From Paracidovorax wautersii (lineage in GTDB: Bacteria > Pseudomonadota > Gammaproteobacteria > Burkholderiales > Burkholderiaceae_C): 64,000 nucleotides of DNA. The stretch is from positions 2,378,001 through 2,442,000 of the forward strand of contig NZ_JAVIZX010000001.1 in the NCBI RefSeq assembly GCF_031453675.1, written 5' to 3'. The notes below the pieces were generated by a model that saw nothing but the letters and a program-made list of their open reading frames with translations, was not told the DNA's origin and made no database searches. Below, in pieces: positions 8,871-17,589 of the stretch. Within the stretch, counting starts at the first letter, position 1, and each line of letters begins with the position of its first letter. The position numbers and the translations under genes are program-made.

Positions 8871-10616
8871 TCAGGTGCCGCTGCGGCTCAGCAGCGCGAG
8901 CAAGACGCACACTGCCAGTGCCAGAACCGCCGATATCGCCTGCCAGAACGCCACCGGGTTGCGCTCCGCCAGCGGAGGCGCCACCCGCCGGTGCTGGAAG
9001 GTCGGTCCGGGGGACTGCAGGTCGTGGGCCAGCTCGGACACGGCCTGCTGCCTGCGCGCCGGATCGGGGTGGAGTGCTTTCTGCAGCACGCCGTCCAGCC
9101 ATCCAGGCAGATCCGGTCGATGGTGCCGCAAGGGCACATAACGCAGGCGCCGCAGGTCCGCGGCGCCGCGCAGCTGCGTGGGTTGCAAGCCATAGGGCAG
9201 TTGGCCGGTGAGCATTTGATAGCACAGCACCGCGAGCGAGAAGAGGTCCGATCGCTCGTCGCCGCCCCGGTCGAGAAAGTACTCTGGCGCGGTGTATTGC
9301 AGCGTTCCCATCAGCGCACGGGCGCGCACCTCTTCACCGGATTCGACCAATCCCGCGACGTGGGTGGACGCCAGATCGATAAGGCGCGCCGTACCGGACG
9401 GGTCGATCATGACGTTGGCGGGCCGTAAGTCCTGGTGCAGCATTTCGCGGCGGTGCAGTGCATGCAGTCCTGCCGCGATTTGCAGTGCCAGGGACCGTAC
9501 GCTGACCAGGTCCGGCCGAGGGTGGTCCACCATCCATTGCGCCAGCGTCTGGCCTTCGATGTATTCCATGGCCACGAACAAATGGGTGCGCGGTCGGTCC
9601 GCCACATGGGCCCGAACGACGTGCGGGCTGTCCACGCGACGGGCCACCCATTCGTCAAGCAGAAAGCGGTCGAGGTAGCCGGCGTCATCCCGCCGGTCCA
9701 CGGCAGGCGTCTTCAACGCGACCTGGATCCCCGTCGCCTCATCGATCGCCAGGTAAACATGGCTGCGCGGGCTCACATGCAACTCGCGCACGATGGCATA
9801 GCCCTCGAAAACCGAGCGTGGCGCCAGCGGGCCGGGCAGCCGCATGCCGTCGCGCTGAAGCGAAGCCTGCAAGCCGGCTTCCTGGGGCAGGGTGTCGATG
9901 CGCAGCAGTTGCACCGTGATGTCATCCGTGCTGCCGCGGGTTCGGGCGAGGCGCGCGAGCGCCGCGGCCGCCGCATCCAAATCGTCGGCGTGCGCAGCCA
10001 GCGCCGCACTGACGGCCTCGGCATCCAGAAAGGCATGGGCGCCATCGGTCGCCAGCAGATAGACCTCGCCGGCCTCTGCTTCCCAGGCCGCGTAGTCGAT
10101 CTCCAAATGTGCCGCCACACCCAGGGCGCGGGCGAGGTAGGACTCGCTGGAGGACACCTGCACCCGGTGGTCCTCGGTCAGCTGTTCCAGCGCACGCGTG
10201 TGCACCCGGAAGACGCGCCCATCGCCCACATGCAGCAGATGCAGCTGCCGCCCCTTGAGCAGCAGGGCGCTGAATGTGCAGACGTAGCCGCAGTCCTTGT
10301 TGAACCGTGCGTCGCCGCGCTGGTTCTGCGCATGCAGCCAGGAGTTGGTGGCCTGCAGCACGCGCTGCGCGGCCCGCCGCACGGACCACGCCTCGGAGGT
10401 GGCGAAATAGTCGTCGAGAAAGCTGCGCACCGCGGCCGCGCTGGCCACCTGGCTCACCGGGCTGGAGCCGATGCCGTCGGCCATCGCCACCGCCAGCCCT
10501 TTGCTGGTGCGCAGATAGCCATCGGGTACGCGCGCGCCATGGAAGTCCTGGTTGGTGCCGCCTTCCTTGCCGAGGGAGCATTGCCCCAGAGAAACCTGCG
10601 GAAGGGGGGCATTCAT
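8871..10616 (-). CDS. Bifunctional PP2C phosphatase / Ser-Thr kinase membrane protein
   Basis: This 581-residue fusion has three parts. The first is an N-terminal PP2C-type phosphatase (about 1-245: GGTNQDF, VAMADGIGSS, HVGDGRVF, LLATDGAH, GSTDDITVQLL). The second is a Hanks-type kinase (about 265-525: lysine in VALKTP, catalytic loop HQDLRPANV, metal motif LIDLAS). The third is a C-terminal membrane anchor (about 558-577). The kinase uses HQD and DLA rather than HRD and DFG. It is the last gene of the nirB-nirD-nasR-nirC unit, 40 bp after nirC. Related fusions sit in nitrate/nitrite assimilation clusters of pseudomonads, so I infer a role in tuning nitrogen uptake. Confidence 0.9.
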   Translation of the reverse strand: MNAPLPQVSLGQCSLGKEGGTNQDFHGARVPDGYLRTSKGLAVAMADGIGSSPVSQVASAAAVRSFLDDYFATSEAWSVRRAAQRVLQATNSWLHAQNQRGDARFNKDCGYVCTFSALLLKGRQLHLLHVGDGRVFRVHTRALEQLTEDHRVQVSSSESYLARALGVAAHLEIDYAAWEAEAGEVYLLATDGAHAFLDAEAVSAALAAHADDLDAAAAALARLARTRGSTDDITVQLLRIDTLPQEAGLQASLQRDGMRLPGPLAPRSVFEGYAIVRELHVSPRSHVYLAIDEATGIQVALKTPAVDRRDDAGYLDRFLLDEWVARRVDSPHVVRAHVADRPRTHLFVAMEYIEGQTLAQWMVDHPRPDLVSVRSLALQIAAGLHALHRREMLHQDLRPANVMIDPSGTARLIDLASTHVAGLVESGEEVRARALMGTLQYTAPEYFLDRGGDERSDLFSLAVLCYQMLTGQLPYGLQPTQLRGAADLRRLRYVPLRHHRPDLPGWLDGVLQKALHPDPARRQQAVSELAHDLQSPGPTFQHRRVAPPLAERNPVAFWQAISAVLALAVCVLLALLSRSGT

Positions 10617-10656
10617 AGGAGCGGCAGGCAGCGGCGCGGGCCGGCGGGGCTGCTGA

Positions 10657-11469
10657 TCAGCGGACGGGCCGCTTCGGCGCCGTCTTGTAGTGCGTGGAGT
10701 ACAGCGTCGCGCCCACGAAGGTCAGGCCACCGACCAGGTTGCCCAGCACCGTGGGGATTTCGTTCCAGATGATGTAGTCCATCAGGGTGAATTGCCCGCC
10801 CAGCATCAGGCCGGTGGGGAACAGGAACATGTTCACGATCGAATGCTCGAAACCCATGTAGAAGAACACGGTGATGGGCATCCACATGCCGATGGTCTTG
10901 CCCGACACGCTGGTGGACATCATGGCGGCCACCACGCCCGTGGACACCATCCAGTTACACATCACGGCGCGCACGAAGAGCGTGAGCATGCCGGAGGCGC
11001 CGTGGGCCGAGTAGCCCAGCGTACGGCCTTCACCGATGTGACCCAGTTTCTGCCCGATGGCGTTGGGGGCCTCGCTGAAGCCGAAGGTGAAGATGATGGC
11101 CATGAACACGGCCACGGTCAGCGCACCGGCGAAGTTGCCGCAGAACACCAGGCCCCAATTGCGCAGCACGCCCTTCCAGGTGGCGCCCGGCCGCTTGTCG
11201 ATCACCGCCAGCGGCGCCAGCGTGAACACCCCGGTCAGCAGGTCGAAGCCCAGCAGGTACAGCATGACGAAACCAACCGGGAACAGCAGGGCACCCAGCA
11301 GCGGGTTGCCCGTGTTGACGGTGACGCTCACGGCGAACGCCGCGGCCAGGGAAAGGATGGCCCCCGCCATGTAGGAGCGGATCAGCGTGTCGCGGGTGGA
11401 CATGAGCAGCTTGGATTCGCCGGCATCGACCATCTTGGTGACGAATTCGGCGGGTGCGAGATAGGCCAT
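10657..11469 (-). CDS. nirC: Formate/nitrite transporter family channel (NirC-like)
   Basis: This 270-residue integral membrane protein belongs to the FNT family, with six predicted helices. The start is the ATG at 11469, eight bases after AAGGAG; an upstream in-frame ATG would read through the leader terminator. FNT proteins are pentameric channels for formate, nitrite or hydrosulfide. Family segments include SYMAGAILSLAAAFAVSV, GALLFPVGFVMLYLLGFDLL and NWGLVFCGNFAGAL. Being next to nirBD, it most likely imports nitrite for reduction to ammonium. An attenuator-like leader precedes it. Confidence 0.92.
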   Translation of the reverse strand: MAYLAPAEFVTKMVDAGESKLLMSTRDTLIRSYMAGAILSLAAAFAVSVTVNTGNPLLGALLFPVGFVMLYLLGFDLLTGVFTLAPLAVIDKRPGATWKGVLRNWGLVFCGNFAGALTVAVFMAIIFTFGFSEAPNAIGQKLGHIGEGRTLGYSAHGASGMLTLFVRAVMCNWMVSTGVVAAMMSTSVSGKTIGMWMPITVFFYMGFEHSIVNMFLFPTGLMLGGQFTLMDYIIWNEIPTVLGNLVGGLTFVGATLYSTHYKTAPKRPVR

Positions 11470-11520
11470 GGGGCACTCCTTGGGAGCCTGCCTTGGCAGC
11501 TCCCGAAAATGAGAACGACG

Positions 11521-11576
11521 AAAACAAAAAAGCGTCCACCGGCGCAACCCGCAGGGGTTGCAGCGCAGTTGGACGC
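11521..11576 (-). terminator. Intrinsic terminator in the nirC leader
   Basis: In the direction of nirC transcription, GCGTCCA pairs with TGGACGC, enclosing an inner GCAACCC-CTGC-GGGTTGC stem. A tract TTTTTTGTTTT follows immediately. The structure ends about 50 bases before the nirC ATG. A strong terminator between nasR and nirC inside a same-strand cluster is what ANTAR-type antitermination acts on. Confidence 0.85.
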
Positions 11577-11629
11577 CTTTATCCAGGAGAGGGGAGACCA
11601 GAATTCGGTCAGGGCCCTGGCGGACCCGT

Positions 11630-11669
11630 GCTCCTGCCGCCTTTAGCCGGAGCTGCAATCACCTTGCAG
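11630..11669 (-). promoter_or_regulatory. Candidate ANTAR-binding hairpin pair in the nirC leader
   Basis: Read on the minus strand, 11653-11630 folds as CTCCGGCT-AAAGGC-GGCAGGAG, an eight-pair stem with one mismatch and a six-base loop with A at position 1 and G at position 4. That is the loop rule published for ANTAR RNA targets. A second small hairpin, CTGCA-AGGTGAT-TGCAG, abuts it upstream, but its loop does not fit the rule. The terminator at 11576-11521 follows. Together with the adjacent ANTAR gene this suggests nitrite/nitrate-controlled antitermination. The remainder of the 305-bp nasR-nirC gap shows no gene. Confidence 0.5.
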
Positions 11670-11774
11670 ATTCCATGCCACGCGCTCCGCGGTGGTGCAT
11701 GAGCTCGGGCAGCCGACAAGGCACGGAAACGGGGCGGCGGGCCCGCAGGTGGTGCGTGGCTGCACTGCGTTGGA

Positions 11775-13118
11775 TCAGGAGGCGGAGCGCGGAGGCTGCG
11801 CGGCGGCCAAATGCGCAAAGGCGAGATCGGGCAGCGCGAGCGTGGCTTCCGCCACCTCCAGCAGCCGCCGGTTCTGGTCCATGGACGTCTTCTGCAGCGC
11901 CCGGAACGCGGCTTCTTCGGTCATGCCCAGCCGGGACATTAAGGCGCCTTTGGCCCGTTCGATCACCCGGCGTTCGTTGAGCGTGCGGCGCACGGATTCC
12001 AGCTCGGCTTCGGTGCGTGCCAACTGGGCAGCCTGCGACTGCAGCAGCTCCAGCAGCGAAGTCGCGCCGGCCGTGTCGGAACCCGCTGCGGCAGTGCCGG
12101 CCGCGACGGCGAGCGTGGGTGCGCCATGGGAGGCCTGGGCGCTGCCGAAGAATCGCTCCACCGCATGCATGTGCGGCGGCGGGTTGTCGTGCAGTCCGCG
12201 CAGTAACCCCTCCGAGTCCTGCAGGGCTTGCTGCGCCTGCTGGATATGGGCCGCGCACTCCGCGCGGAGCCGGGCGACCAGTTCGGCCTCGTATTCGCCC
12301 AGCGCGGCGATGCGCTCGCTGGTCACGGTGAACCAGTCATCGCTGAGCGCGCTGTCGATGGGCGCGCCTGCCCGGGCCGTGAACAGCACACGGCGCAGGC
12401 GCTCCAGCCGCGCGGTGCCGGGGGCCAACTGCAGGCGGTCCCACTGCTCGCGCAGCGCGGTGTCGGAAAAGTCGGCGAACACCTTCAGGCCCCGTTCCTG
12501 CGCCTCGATGAGGTGCACGACGCGTTCCTGCTGCACGGCATCGCTGGCGCCCGAGGCGAACAGCTGCGCCCCCACGGCGCGTTCCTGACCAGCGGCTTCC
12601 TTGCTCTGCACCAGGTGCAGCAGCGATACCAGCATCCGGGACGCGCTGGGCAGCAGGGCGGCATCGGCCACATGCGAGATCAGCTCCACCATGCCGGCGA
12701 TCAGCCGGCTGAGAGCCGTGACCGCATCGTGGGCGCTGCTCTGGCGGCGCTCGAAGCGCTCGCGCAAACCGTCGAGCGCGTCCAGTCCGATCCAGGTCAG
12801 TGCCATCAGCGACAGCATGTTGGCCGTGCTGCCCTGAGGTGCCTGGGCCTGCGCGGTGAAGGCCGCTTGCAGGCGTTGCCCTGCCGCGCGGGACTGTGCC
12901 ACTGCGCCTTCGCGCACCTGCGCAAAGCGCTGCCCTTCGGAGGCCAGGTAGATGCTGGTGGCGCCTCGCTCATGCTGCAGCGCATGGATGCACTGGCGGA
13001 TGGCGTCCACGCATTCGATGCGATCTGCCAGCTGGCGTGCGGCGTCGATCTCCCGCTGTTTGGCCTGCAGCACCAACCGTGCAGCAGAAGGCGAGGTGGA
13101 GGAGCGGGCGGCAGGCAT
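11775..13118 (-). CDS. nasR: NasR-like nitrate/nitrite-sensing ANTAR antiterminator
   Basis: This 447-residue regulator has an N-terminal NIT (nitrate- and nitrite-sensing) domain over roughly 30-300, starting RIECVDAIRQCIHALQHERG. The C-terminus is an ANTAR RNA-binding domain (about 370-435: RRTLNERRVIERAKGALMSR, then GMTEEAAFRALQKTSMD). In NasR of Klebsiella, ligand binding lets the ANTAR domain bind paired hairpins in a leader RNA and prevent termination. Here the gene lies between nirD and nirC, and both the nirB and nirC leaders carry a matching hairpin. There is no obvious transmembrane segment, so it is probably cytoplasmic. Confidence 0.9.
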   Translation of the reverse strand: MPAARSSTSPSAARLVLQAKQREIDAARQLADRIECVDAIRQCIHALQHERGATSIYLASEGQRFAQVREGAVAQSRAAGQRLQAAFTAQAQAPQGSTANMLSLMALTWIGLDALDGLRERFERRQSSAHDAVTALSRLIAGMVELISHVADAALLPSASRMLVSLLHLVQSKEAAGQERAVGAQLFASGASDAVQQERVVHLIEAQERGLKVFADFSDTALREQWDRLQLAPGTARLERLRRVLFTARAGAPIDSALSDDWFTVTSERIAALGEYEAELVARLRAECAAHIQQAQQALQDSEGLLRGLHDNPPPHMHAVERFFGSAQASHGAPTLAVAAGTAAAGSDTAGATSLLELLQSQAAQLARTEAELESVRRTLNERRVIERAKGALMSRLGMTEEAAFRALQKTSMDQNRRLLEVAEATLALPDLAFAHLAAAQPPRSAS

Positions 13119-13205
13119 GGTGTTGGCGGAACGGCGGCGAGGCCATCCAGTGTAAGGAGTCCGAGCGCCCTTACAGGGCCTACGCCATGCGCCCCTGCAA
13201 TGCGT

Positions 13206-13586
13206 TCAGGTGCACGCGACGTAGACGCGGCCTTCTTCCACGCGCACGGGGTGCGCACCGACCGAGTGTTCGGGGGCCTCCACGCATTCGCCCGTGCGCA
13301 GATCGAAGTGGTTCTTGTACAGCGGCGAGGCGACGACGATGCGCTCGCCAAGGCTGCCCACCAGCCCTCGGGACAGCACGCTGGCCTGCGACTTGGGGTC
13401 CACGTTGTCGATGGCGAACCACTGCGCGGCTCCCACGCGGAACACGGCGACGTGGCGTCCTTCCACGAGGGCACAGACGCCCGTGTCGGGCAGGACATCG
13501 TCCACCATGCAGACGGAAGACCAAGGGGCGGCGGCGGTAGAAGAGGAGGAGAGGTCCATGGGGGTGTCCTGGCTTGGCGTGGTCAT
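13206..13586 (-). CDS. nirD: Nitrite reductase (NADH) small subunit NirD
   Basis: NirD is a 126-residue Rieske-fold protein and the small subunit of cytoplasmic NADH-dependent nitrite reductase. The start ATG overlaps the nirB stop (ATGA). Sequence SPLYKNHFDLRTGECVE matches the NirD family. The two CxH Rieske cluster sites are not present, which is normal for NirD and distinguishes it from true Rieske ferredoxins. Upstream in-frame extension into nirB is rejected. About 87 bp separate it from nasR and contain a short inverted repeat GCCCT-TAC-AGGGC. Confidence 0.92.
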   Translation of the reverse strand: MTTPSQDTPMDLSSSSTAAAPWSSVCMVDDVLPDTGVCALVEGRHVAVFRVGAAQWFAIDNVDPKSQASVLSRGLVGSLGERIVVASPLYKNHFDLRTGECVEAPEHSVGAHPVRVEEGRVYVACT

Positions 13587-16114
13587 GCGGGCTCCGCCAC
13601 GGCTGCGGTGCCGGTGCGTTCCTCCGGACGCGCGGGGCGGATCTGACCGCGTTCCTGCACGAACATGATGCGCTGGTCTCCCTGGCTGCTGTTGACGAAG
13701 GTGCGGAAGCGCTGGCGCACCGCCGGGTCGGTCACCGCGGTCTTCCATTCGCATTGGTAGGTATCGACCACATGCTGCATCTGCTGCTCCAGCTCATCGG
13801 CCAGACGCAGGCTGTCGTGGAGCAGGACGTCCTTCAGGTAATCCAGCCCGCCCTCGAGGCCTTCGCGCCAGGTGCTGGTGCGCTGCAGCCGGTCGGCCGT
13901 GCGCACATAGAACATGAGGAAGCGGTCGATCAGGCGTACGAGCTGCTCCTTGTCCAGATCGCTGGCCAGCAACTCGGCGTGGCGCGGCTTCATGCCGCCA
14001 TTGCCGCACACGTAGAGGTTCCAGCCCTTTTCCGTGGCGATCACGCCCACGTCCTTGCCCTGTGCCTCGGCACACTCGCGGGTGCAGCCCGACACGCCGA
14101 ACTTGATCTTGTGCGGCGCGCGCAGTCCCTTGTAGCGGTTCTCCAGTTCAACCGCCAGGCCCACGCTGTCCTGCACGCCGTAGCGGCACCAGGTGGAGCC
14201 GACGCAGCTCTTCACCGTGCGCAGCGACTTGCCATAAGCGTGCCCCGACTCGAATCCGGCAGCGATAAGCTCCTCCCAGATCAGCGGCAGTTGCTCGAGC
14301 CGGGCGCCGAACATGTCGACGCGCGCCCCGCCCGTGACCTTGGTGTACAGGCCGTATTTCTTGGCTACCTGGCCCACAGCGATGAGGCCGTCGGGAGTGA
14401 CCTCGCCGCCGGGCATGCGCGGCACCACGGAGTAGGTGCCATCCTTCTGGATGTTGCCCAGGTAGTAATCGTTGCTGTCCTGCAGGGAGGCCAGCTCGCG
14501 CTTGAGCACGAACTCGTTCCAACATGAAGCGAAGATGCTGGCCGCCAGCGGCTTGCAGATGTCGCAGCCCAAGCCCTTGCCGTGCTGTGCCAACAGGTCC
14601 CCAAAGCTCTTGATCTGGCCTACGCGGACCAGGTGGTACAGCTCCTGGCGGGAGTACGGGAAGTGTTCGCACACATGGTTGTTCACCGCCATGCCGCGCT
14701 TGGCCATCTCGGCCTTCATCACCTGCGTGACCAGGGGCACGCAGCCGCCGCAGGTGGCGCCGGCCTTGGTGCACGCCTTCATGTCGGCGATCGTGCACAC
14801 GCCGTCTCCCACCGCCGCACAGATCTGGCCTTTGCTGACGCTGTTGCACGAGCAGATCTGGGCGCCATCGGGCAGGGCATCCACGCCCAGGCCGGGTTTG
14901 GCCTTCCCGTCGCTGGACGGTAGGATCAGGAACTCCGGCTCTTCCGGCAGCACGATGCCGTTGAGCGCCATCTGCAGCAGCGTGCCGTATTCCGCGGCGT
15001 CGCCCACCAGCACGGCGCCGAGCAGCCGCTTGCCATCGTCGCTGACCACGATCTTCTTGTAGATCTGCTTGCGCTCGTCGATGTACTGGTAGTTGCGACA
15101 GTGCGGCGTGCGCCCCTGCGCGTCGCCGATGCTGGCGACGTCCACGCCCATCAGCTTGAGCTTGGTGCTCATGTCGGCACCCCCGAAGCTTGCGCCGGCG
15201 TCGCCGGCGATGTGCCGGGCCGCCACGCGAGCCATGTCGTAGCCGGGCGCCACCAGGCCGAAGGTCTGGTCGTTCCACGACGCGCACTCGCCGATGGCGT
15301 ACACATTGCGGTCGCTGGTGCGGCAGTGCTCGTCGATGGCCACGCCTCCGCGCGGGCCGATGGCCAGCGCGCACTGGCGCGCCAGCGCGTCCTGGGGCCG
15401 GATGCCGGCGGAGAACACGATCATGTCGGCCTCCAGGTGGGTGCCGTCGGCGAACACCATGCGGTGCCGGGCCATGGCGCCATCGGTGATCTCGACCGTG
15501 TTGCGGCTGGTGTGCACGTGGACGCCCAGCGCTTCGATCTTGTCCTTGAGCACGCGGCCTCCGCCGTCGTCGACCTGCACCGTCATCAGGCGCGGGGCAA
15601 ACTCCACCACATGGGTTTCCAGTCCCAGGTCGCGCAGTGCCTTGGCGCATTCCAGCCCCAGCAGCCCGCCGCCCACGACCACGCCGGTGCGTGATTTCGC
15701 TCCCGACGCCTGCATGGCTTCCAGGTTCTCGATGGTGCGGTAGACGAAGCAGTGAGGGCGCTCTCGCCCGGGCACGGGCGGCACGAAGGGCACCGATCCG
15801 GTGGCCAGCACCAGCTTGTCGTAATGCAGCACCTCGCCGTCGGCCGTGGTGACGGTGTGGTTGCGCCGTTCGATGGCCACGGCGCGTGCCCCCAGGCGCA
15901 GGGTGAAGCCGGTGCGCTCGAAGAACCCGGGCTCGACCAGCGACAGGTCATCGGCCGTCTTGCCGGCAAAGAATTCGGAGAGGTGCACCCGGTCGTAGGC
16001 GGGGCGGGGCTCTTCGCACAGCACCGTGACGTCGGCCTGCGCGAGCCCGAGCTCGTGGAGTTGCTCGAGAAACTTGTGGCCTACCATGCCGTGGCCAATC
16101 ACAACGATCTTCAT
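13583..16114 (-). CDS. nirB: Nitrite reductase (NADH) large subunit NirB
   Basis: This 843-residue siroheme enzyme reduces nitrite to ammonium using NADH in the cytoplasm. It starts with an FAD/NAD oxidoreductase (MKIVVIGHGMVGHKFLEQL). A BFD-like [2Fe-2S] region follows (ICSCNSVSKGQIC, later CGGC). The C-terminal sulfite/nitrite reductase domain carries the [4Fe-4S]-siroheme cysteines CVGSTWC and CTREC. The ATG at 16114 follows AGGAA by six bases; the upstream in-frame extension lacks family sequence. It is the first gene of nirBD-nasR-nirC-kinase. No assimilatory nitrate reductase gene is in the window. Confidence 0.96.
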   Translation of the reverse strand: MKIVVIGHGMVGHKFLEQLHELGLAQADVTVLCEEPRPAYDRVHLSEFFAGKTADDLSLVEPGFFERTGFTLRLGARAVAIERRNHTVTTADGEVLHYDKLVLATGSVPFVPPVPGRERPHCFVYRTIENLEAMQASGAKSRTGVVVGGGLLGLECAKALRDLGLETHVVEFAPRLMTVQVDDGGGRVLKDKIEALGVHVHTSRNTVEITDGAMARHRMVFADGTHLEADMIVFSAGIRPQDALARQCALAIGPRGGVAIDEHCRTSDRNVYAIGECASWNDQTFGLVAPGYDMARVAARHIAGDAGASFGGADMSTKLKLMGVDVASIGDAQGRTPHCRNYQYIDERKQIYKKIVVSDDGKRLLGAVLVGDAAEYGTLLQMALNGIVLPEEPEFLILPSSDGKAKPGLGVDALPDGAQICSCNSVSKGQICAAVGDGVCTIADMKACTKAGATCGGCVPLVTQVMKAEMAKRGMAVNNHVCEHFPYSRQELYHLVRVGQIKSFGDLLAQHGKGLGCDICKPLAASIFASCWNEFVLKRELASLQDSNDYYLGNIQKDGTYSVVPRMPGGEVTPDGLIAVGQVAKKYGLYTKVTGGARVDMFGARLEQLPLIWEELIAAGFESGHAYGKSLRTVKSCVGSTWCRYGVQDSVGLAVELENRYKGLRAPHKIKFGVSGCTRECAEAQGKDVGVIATEKGWNLYVCGNGGMKPRHAELLASDLDKEQLVRLIDRFLMFYVRTADRLQRTSTWREGLEGGLDYLKDVLLHDSLRLADELEQQMQHVVDTYQCEWKTAVTDPAVRQRFRTFVNSSQGDQRIMFVQERGQIRPARPEERTGTAAVAEPA

Positions 16115-16227
16115 GTCGGATTCCTGTGCACGCCGGCCTGCCCGGCGCGCAGCGCAACCGAGGATCACGTCGTGAATAGGTTGGAACAACCGGGCTGCCA
16201 GCGTGGGGGCTTTCAGCTCGCTCGGGT

Positions 16228-16278
16228 TCCGCCGTCATTAGCGGAGTCATCAACCGCCACCGGCAACGACACCAGTGG
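16228..16278 (-). promoter_or_regulatory. Candidate ANTAR-type double hairpin in the nirB leader
   Basis: On the minus strand, 16278-16257 folds as CCACTGGT-GTCGTT-GCCGGTGG (seven to eight pairs, six-base loop). After about ten bases, 16246-16228 folds as CTCCGCT-AATGAC-GGCGGAA, with a six-base loop having A1 and G4. The second hairpin closely resembles the one before nirC. No U-rich terminator follows it before nirB, so the regulatory outcome is unclear. The rest of the 16115-16546 gap holds the presumed nirB promoter but no gene I can support. Confidence 0.45.
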
Positions 16279-16546
16279 ATTGCAGGGTGTCTTGCAAGCT
16301 TCGTGCCCGGATCGATCGGGGAGTGCCTTGGCTGGGGCGCTGTGGGCGGCGTCCGCATGCTCCACGTCTGTGCAGTCCGTGCGGGCCTGACCGCGCCAAC
16401 TTGGGGCACCGCACAGCGCCTGTCCGGTCAAGGCCGCGGCGGTGCGTCTGAATCGGCTTCTGCCGCACTGCTGCGGGCCGGGCCGGACGGGGCTGGCGGT
16501 TGCCGCCGGCGGTGCTGGCCCCGGTGATCCCGCACTGCAGTCGATC

Positions 16547-17536
16547 TCAGCGCGGGGGCGGCGGCCGCAGCCGGTAGAACAGGTTGGGCTCGCTGACGAG
16601 GTAGATGCCGCCTTGCGGGTCGATGGCGATGCCTTCGGCCTGTGGGACCGCGCCCTCTTGTGCCAGCCAGTCGGAGAGCGCGATGCGACCCAGGAAGCGG
16701 CCTTGCTCGTCGAGTTCGACCAGTGACTGCGATTCATCGCTGAGCAGCAGCAGGTGGCCCGTGCGGGGATCGACTTCGGCCGACGACAGGTCGGTACCCA
16801 CGACCGCATCCGACGCGACCCAGTCGCTGAGGTTCTCCACCGCGATCGACTGCGTGCCACTCGGTGACTGCCGCGCCATGCCGGAGATGCGGTACAGCGC
16901 CCGGGGCGAATGTTCCTTGGCGACATACAGGTAGTCGTGGCGCGCGTCATACGCGAGGCCTTCGAAGCCCTGGTTGCCCGTCGTCAGGCCCGGCTTTTCA
17001 GGCGTCTGCAGGGACAGGCGCAGCGCCGTGGCGTGCCGCAGGTCCATGGGGGCGTCCGCCGTTTCCGGCAATTGTGCAAACAGAATGCGGCTGCGGCCCT
17101 CTTCCACCAGTGCGATGCGGCCGGCTCCGAGGTAGGCGACCCCCTCCACGTCGGCGGCATGCTGCAGGGCGTGCCGGGATTGCACGCTGCCGTCCTGCGA
17201 CAGGCGCAACAGCGTCGCGGGCCGGTTGACGACCGCGATGAGTTGCTGGCGATCCGGGTCGAAGGCCAGGCCGGACAGATTGCGGCCCACGCCTGCGACC
17301 TGAATGGCACGCTCCAGCGCATACCCCTGCAGCGTGAGGCCATCATGGCCGGCCGGTGTCACGGGGGCCTGCTGGCCTAGGTGGCTGAACCAGGCGTAGA
17401 GGCGGGTGTCCAGGTGGTGGAAACGGATGGCGATGAAGGTGGCGTAGCCGACGGCCGCCAGCACGACGAGGGTGAACGTCCAGCGGAGCATGTGCTGGAG
17501 GCAGGACTGGAGGAAGGTGCGGCTGGTGAGTGGCAT
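16547..17536 (-). CDS. SdiA-regulated-domain beta-propeller-like protein
   Basis: This 329-residue protein has an N-terminal membrane anchor (about 17-37) and a periplasmic region resembling the SdiA-regulated family. That family has a propeller-like fold with repeats such as NLSGLAFDPDRQQLIAV, GNQGFEGLAYDARHDYLYVA and AEGIAIDPQGGIYLVSEPN. The function of the family is not established; the name comes from an E. coli gene controlled by SdiA. It ends with a proline-rich RPPPPR tail. It is transcribed in the same direction as nirB but is separated by 430 bp, so it is probably not part of the nitrite operon. Confidence 0.8.
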   Translation of the reverse strand: MPLTSRTFLQSCLQHMLRWTFTLVVLAAVGYATFIAIRFHHLDTRLYAWFSHLGQQAPVTPAGHDGLTLQGYALERAIQVAGVGRNLSGLAFDPDRQQLIAVVNRPATLLRLSQDGSVQSRHALQHAADVEGVAYLGAGRIALVEEGRSRILFAQLPETADAPMDLRHATALRLSLQTPEKPGLTTGNQGFEGLAYDARHDYLYVAKEHSPRALYRISGMARQSPSGTQSIAVENLSDWVASDAVVGTDLSSAEVDPRTGHLLLLSDESQSLVELDEQGRFLGRIALSDWLAQEGAVPQAEGIAIDPQGGIYLVSEPNLFYRLRPPPPR

Positions 17537-17589
17537 GGCGGTCGGGGGCTGCAGCGTGCACAGGCCGGCGCCGCCGGCCTGCCGCAGGG

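Noticed and set aside
16115-16546. Possible small gene in the nirB upstream gap
   Set aside because: The frames there are GC-driven extensions of neighbours; only the hairpins are notable.
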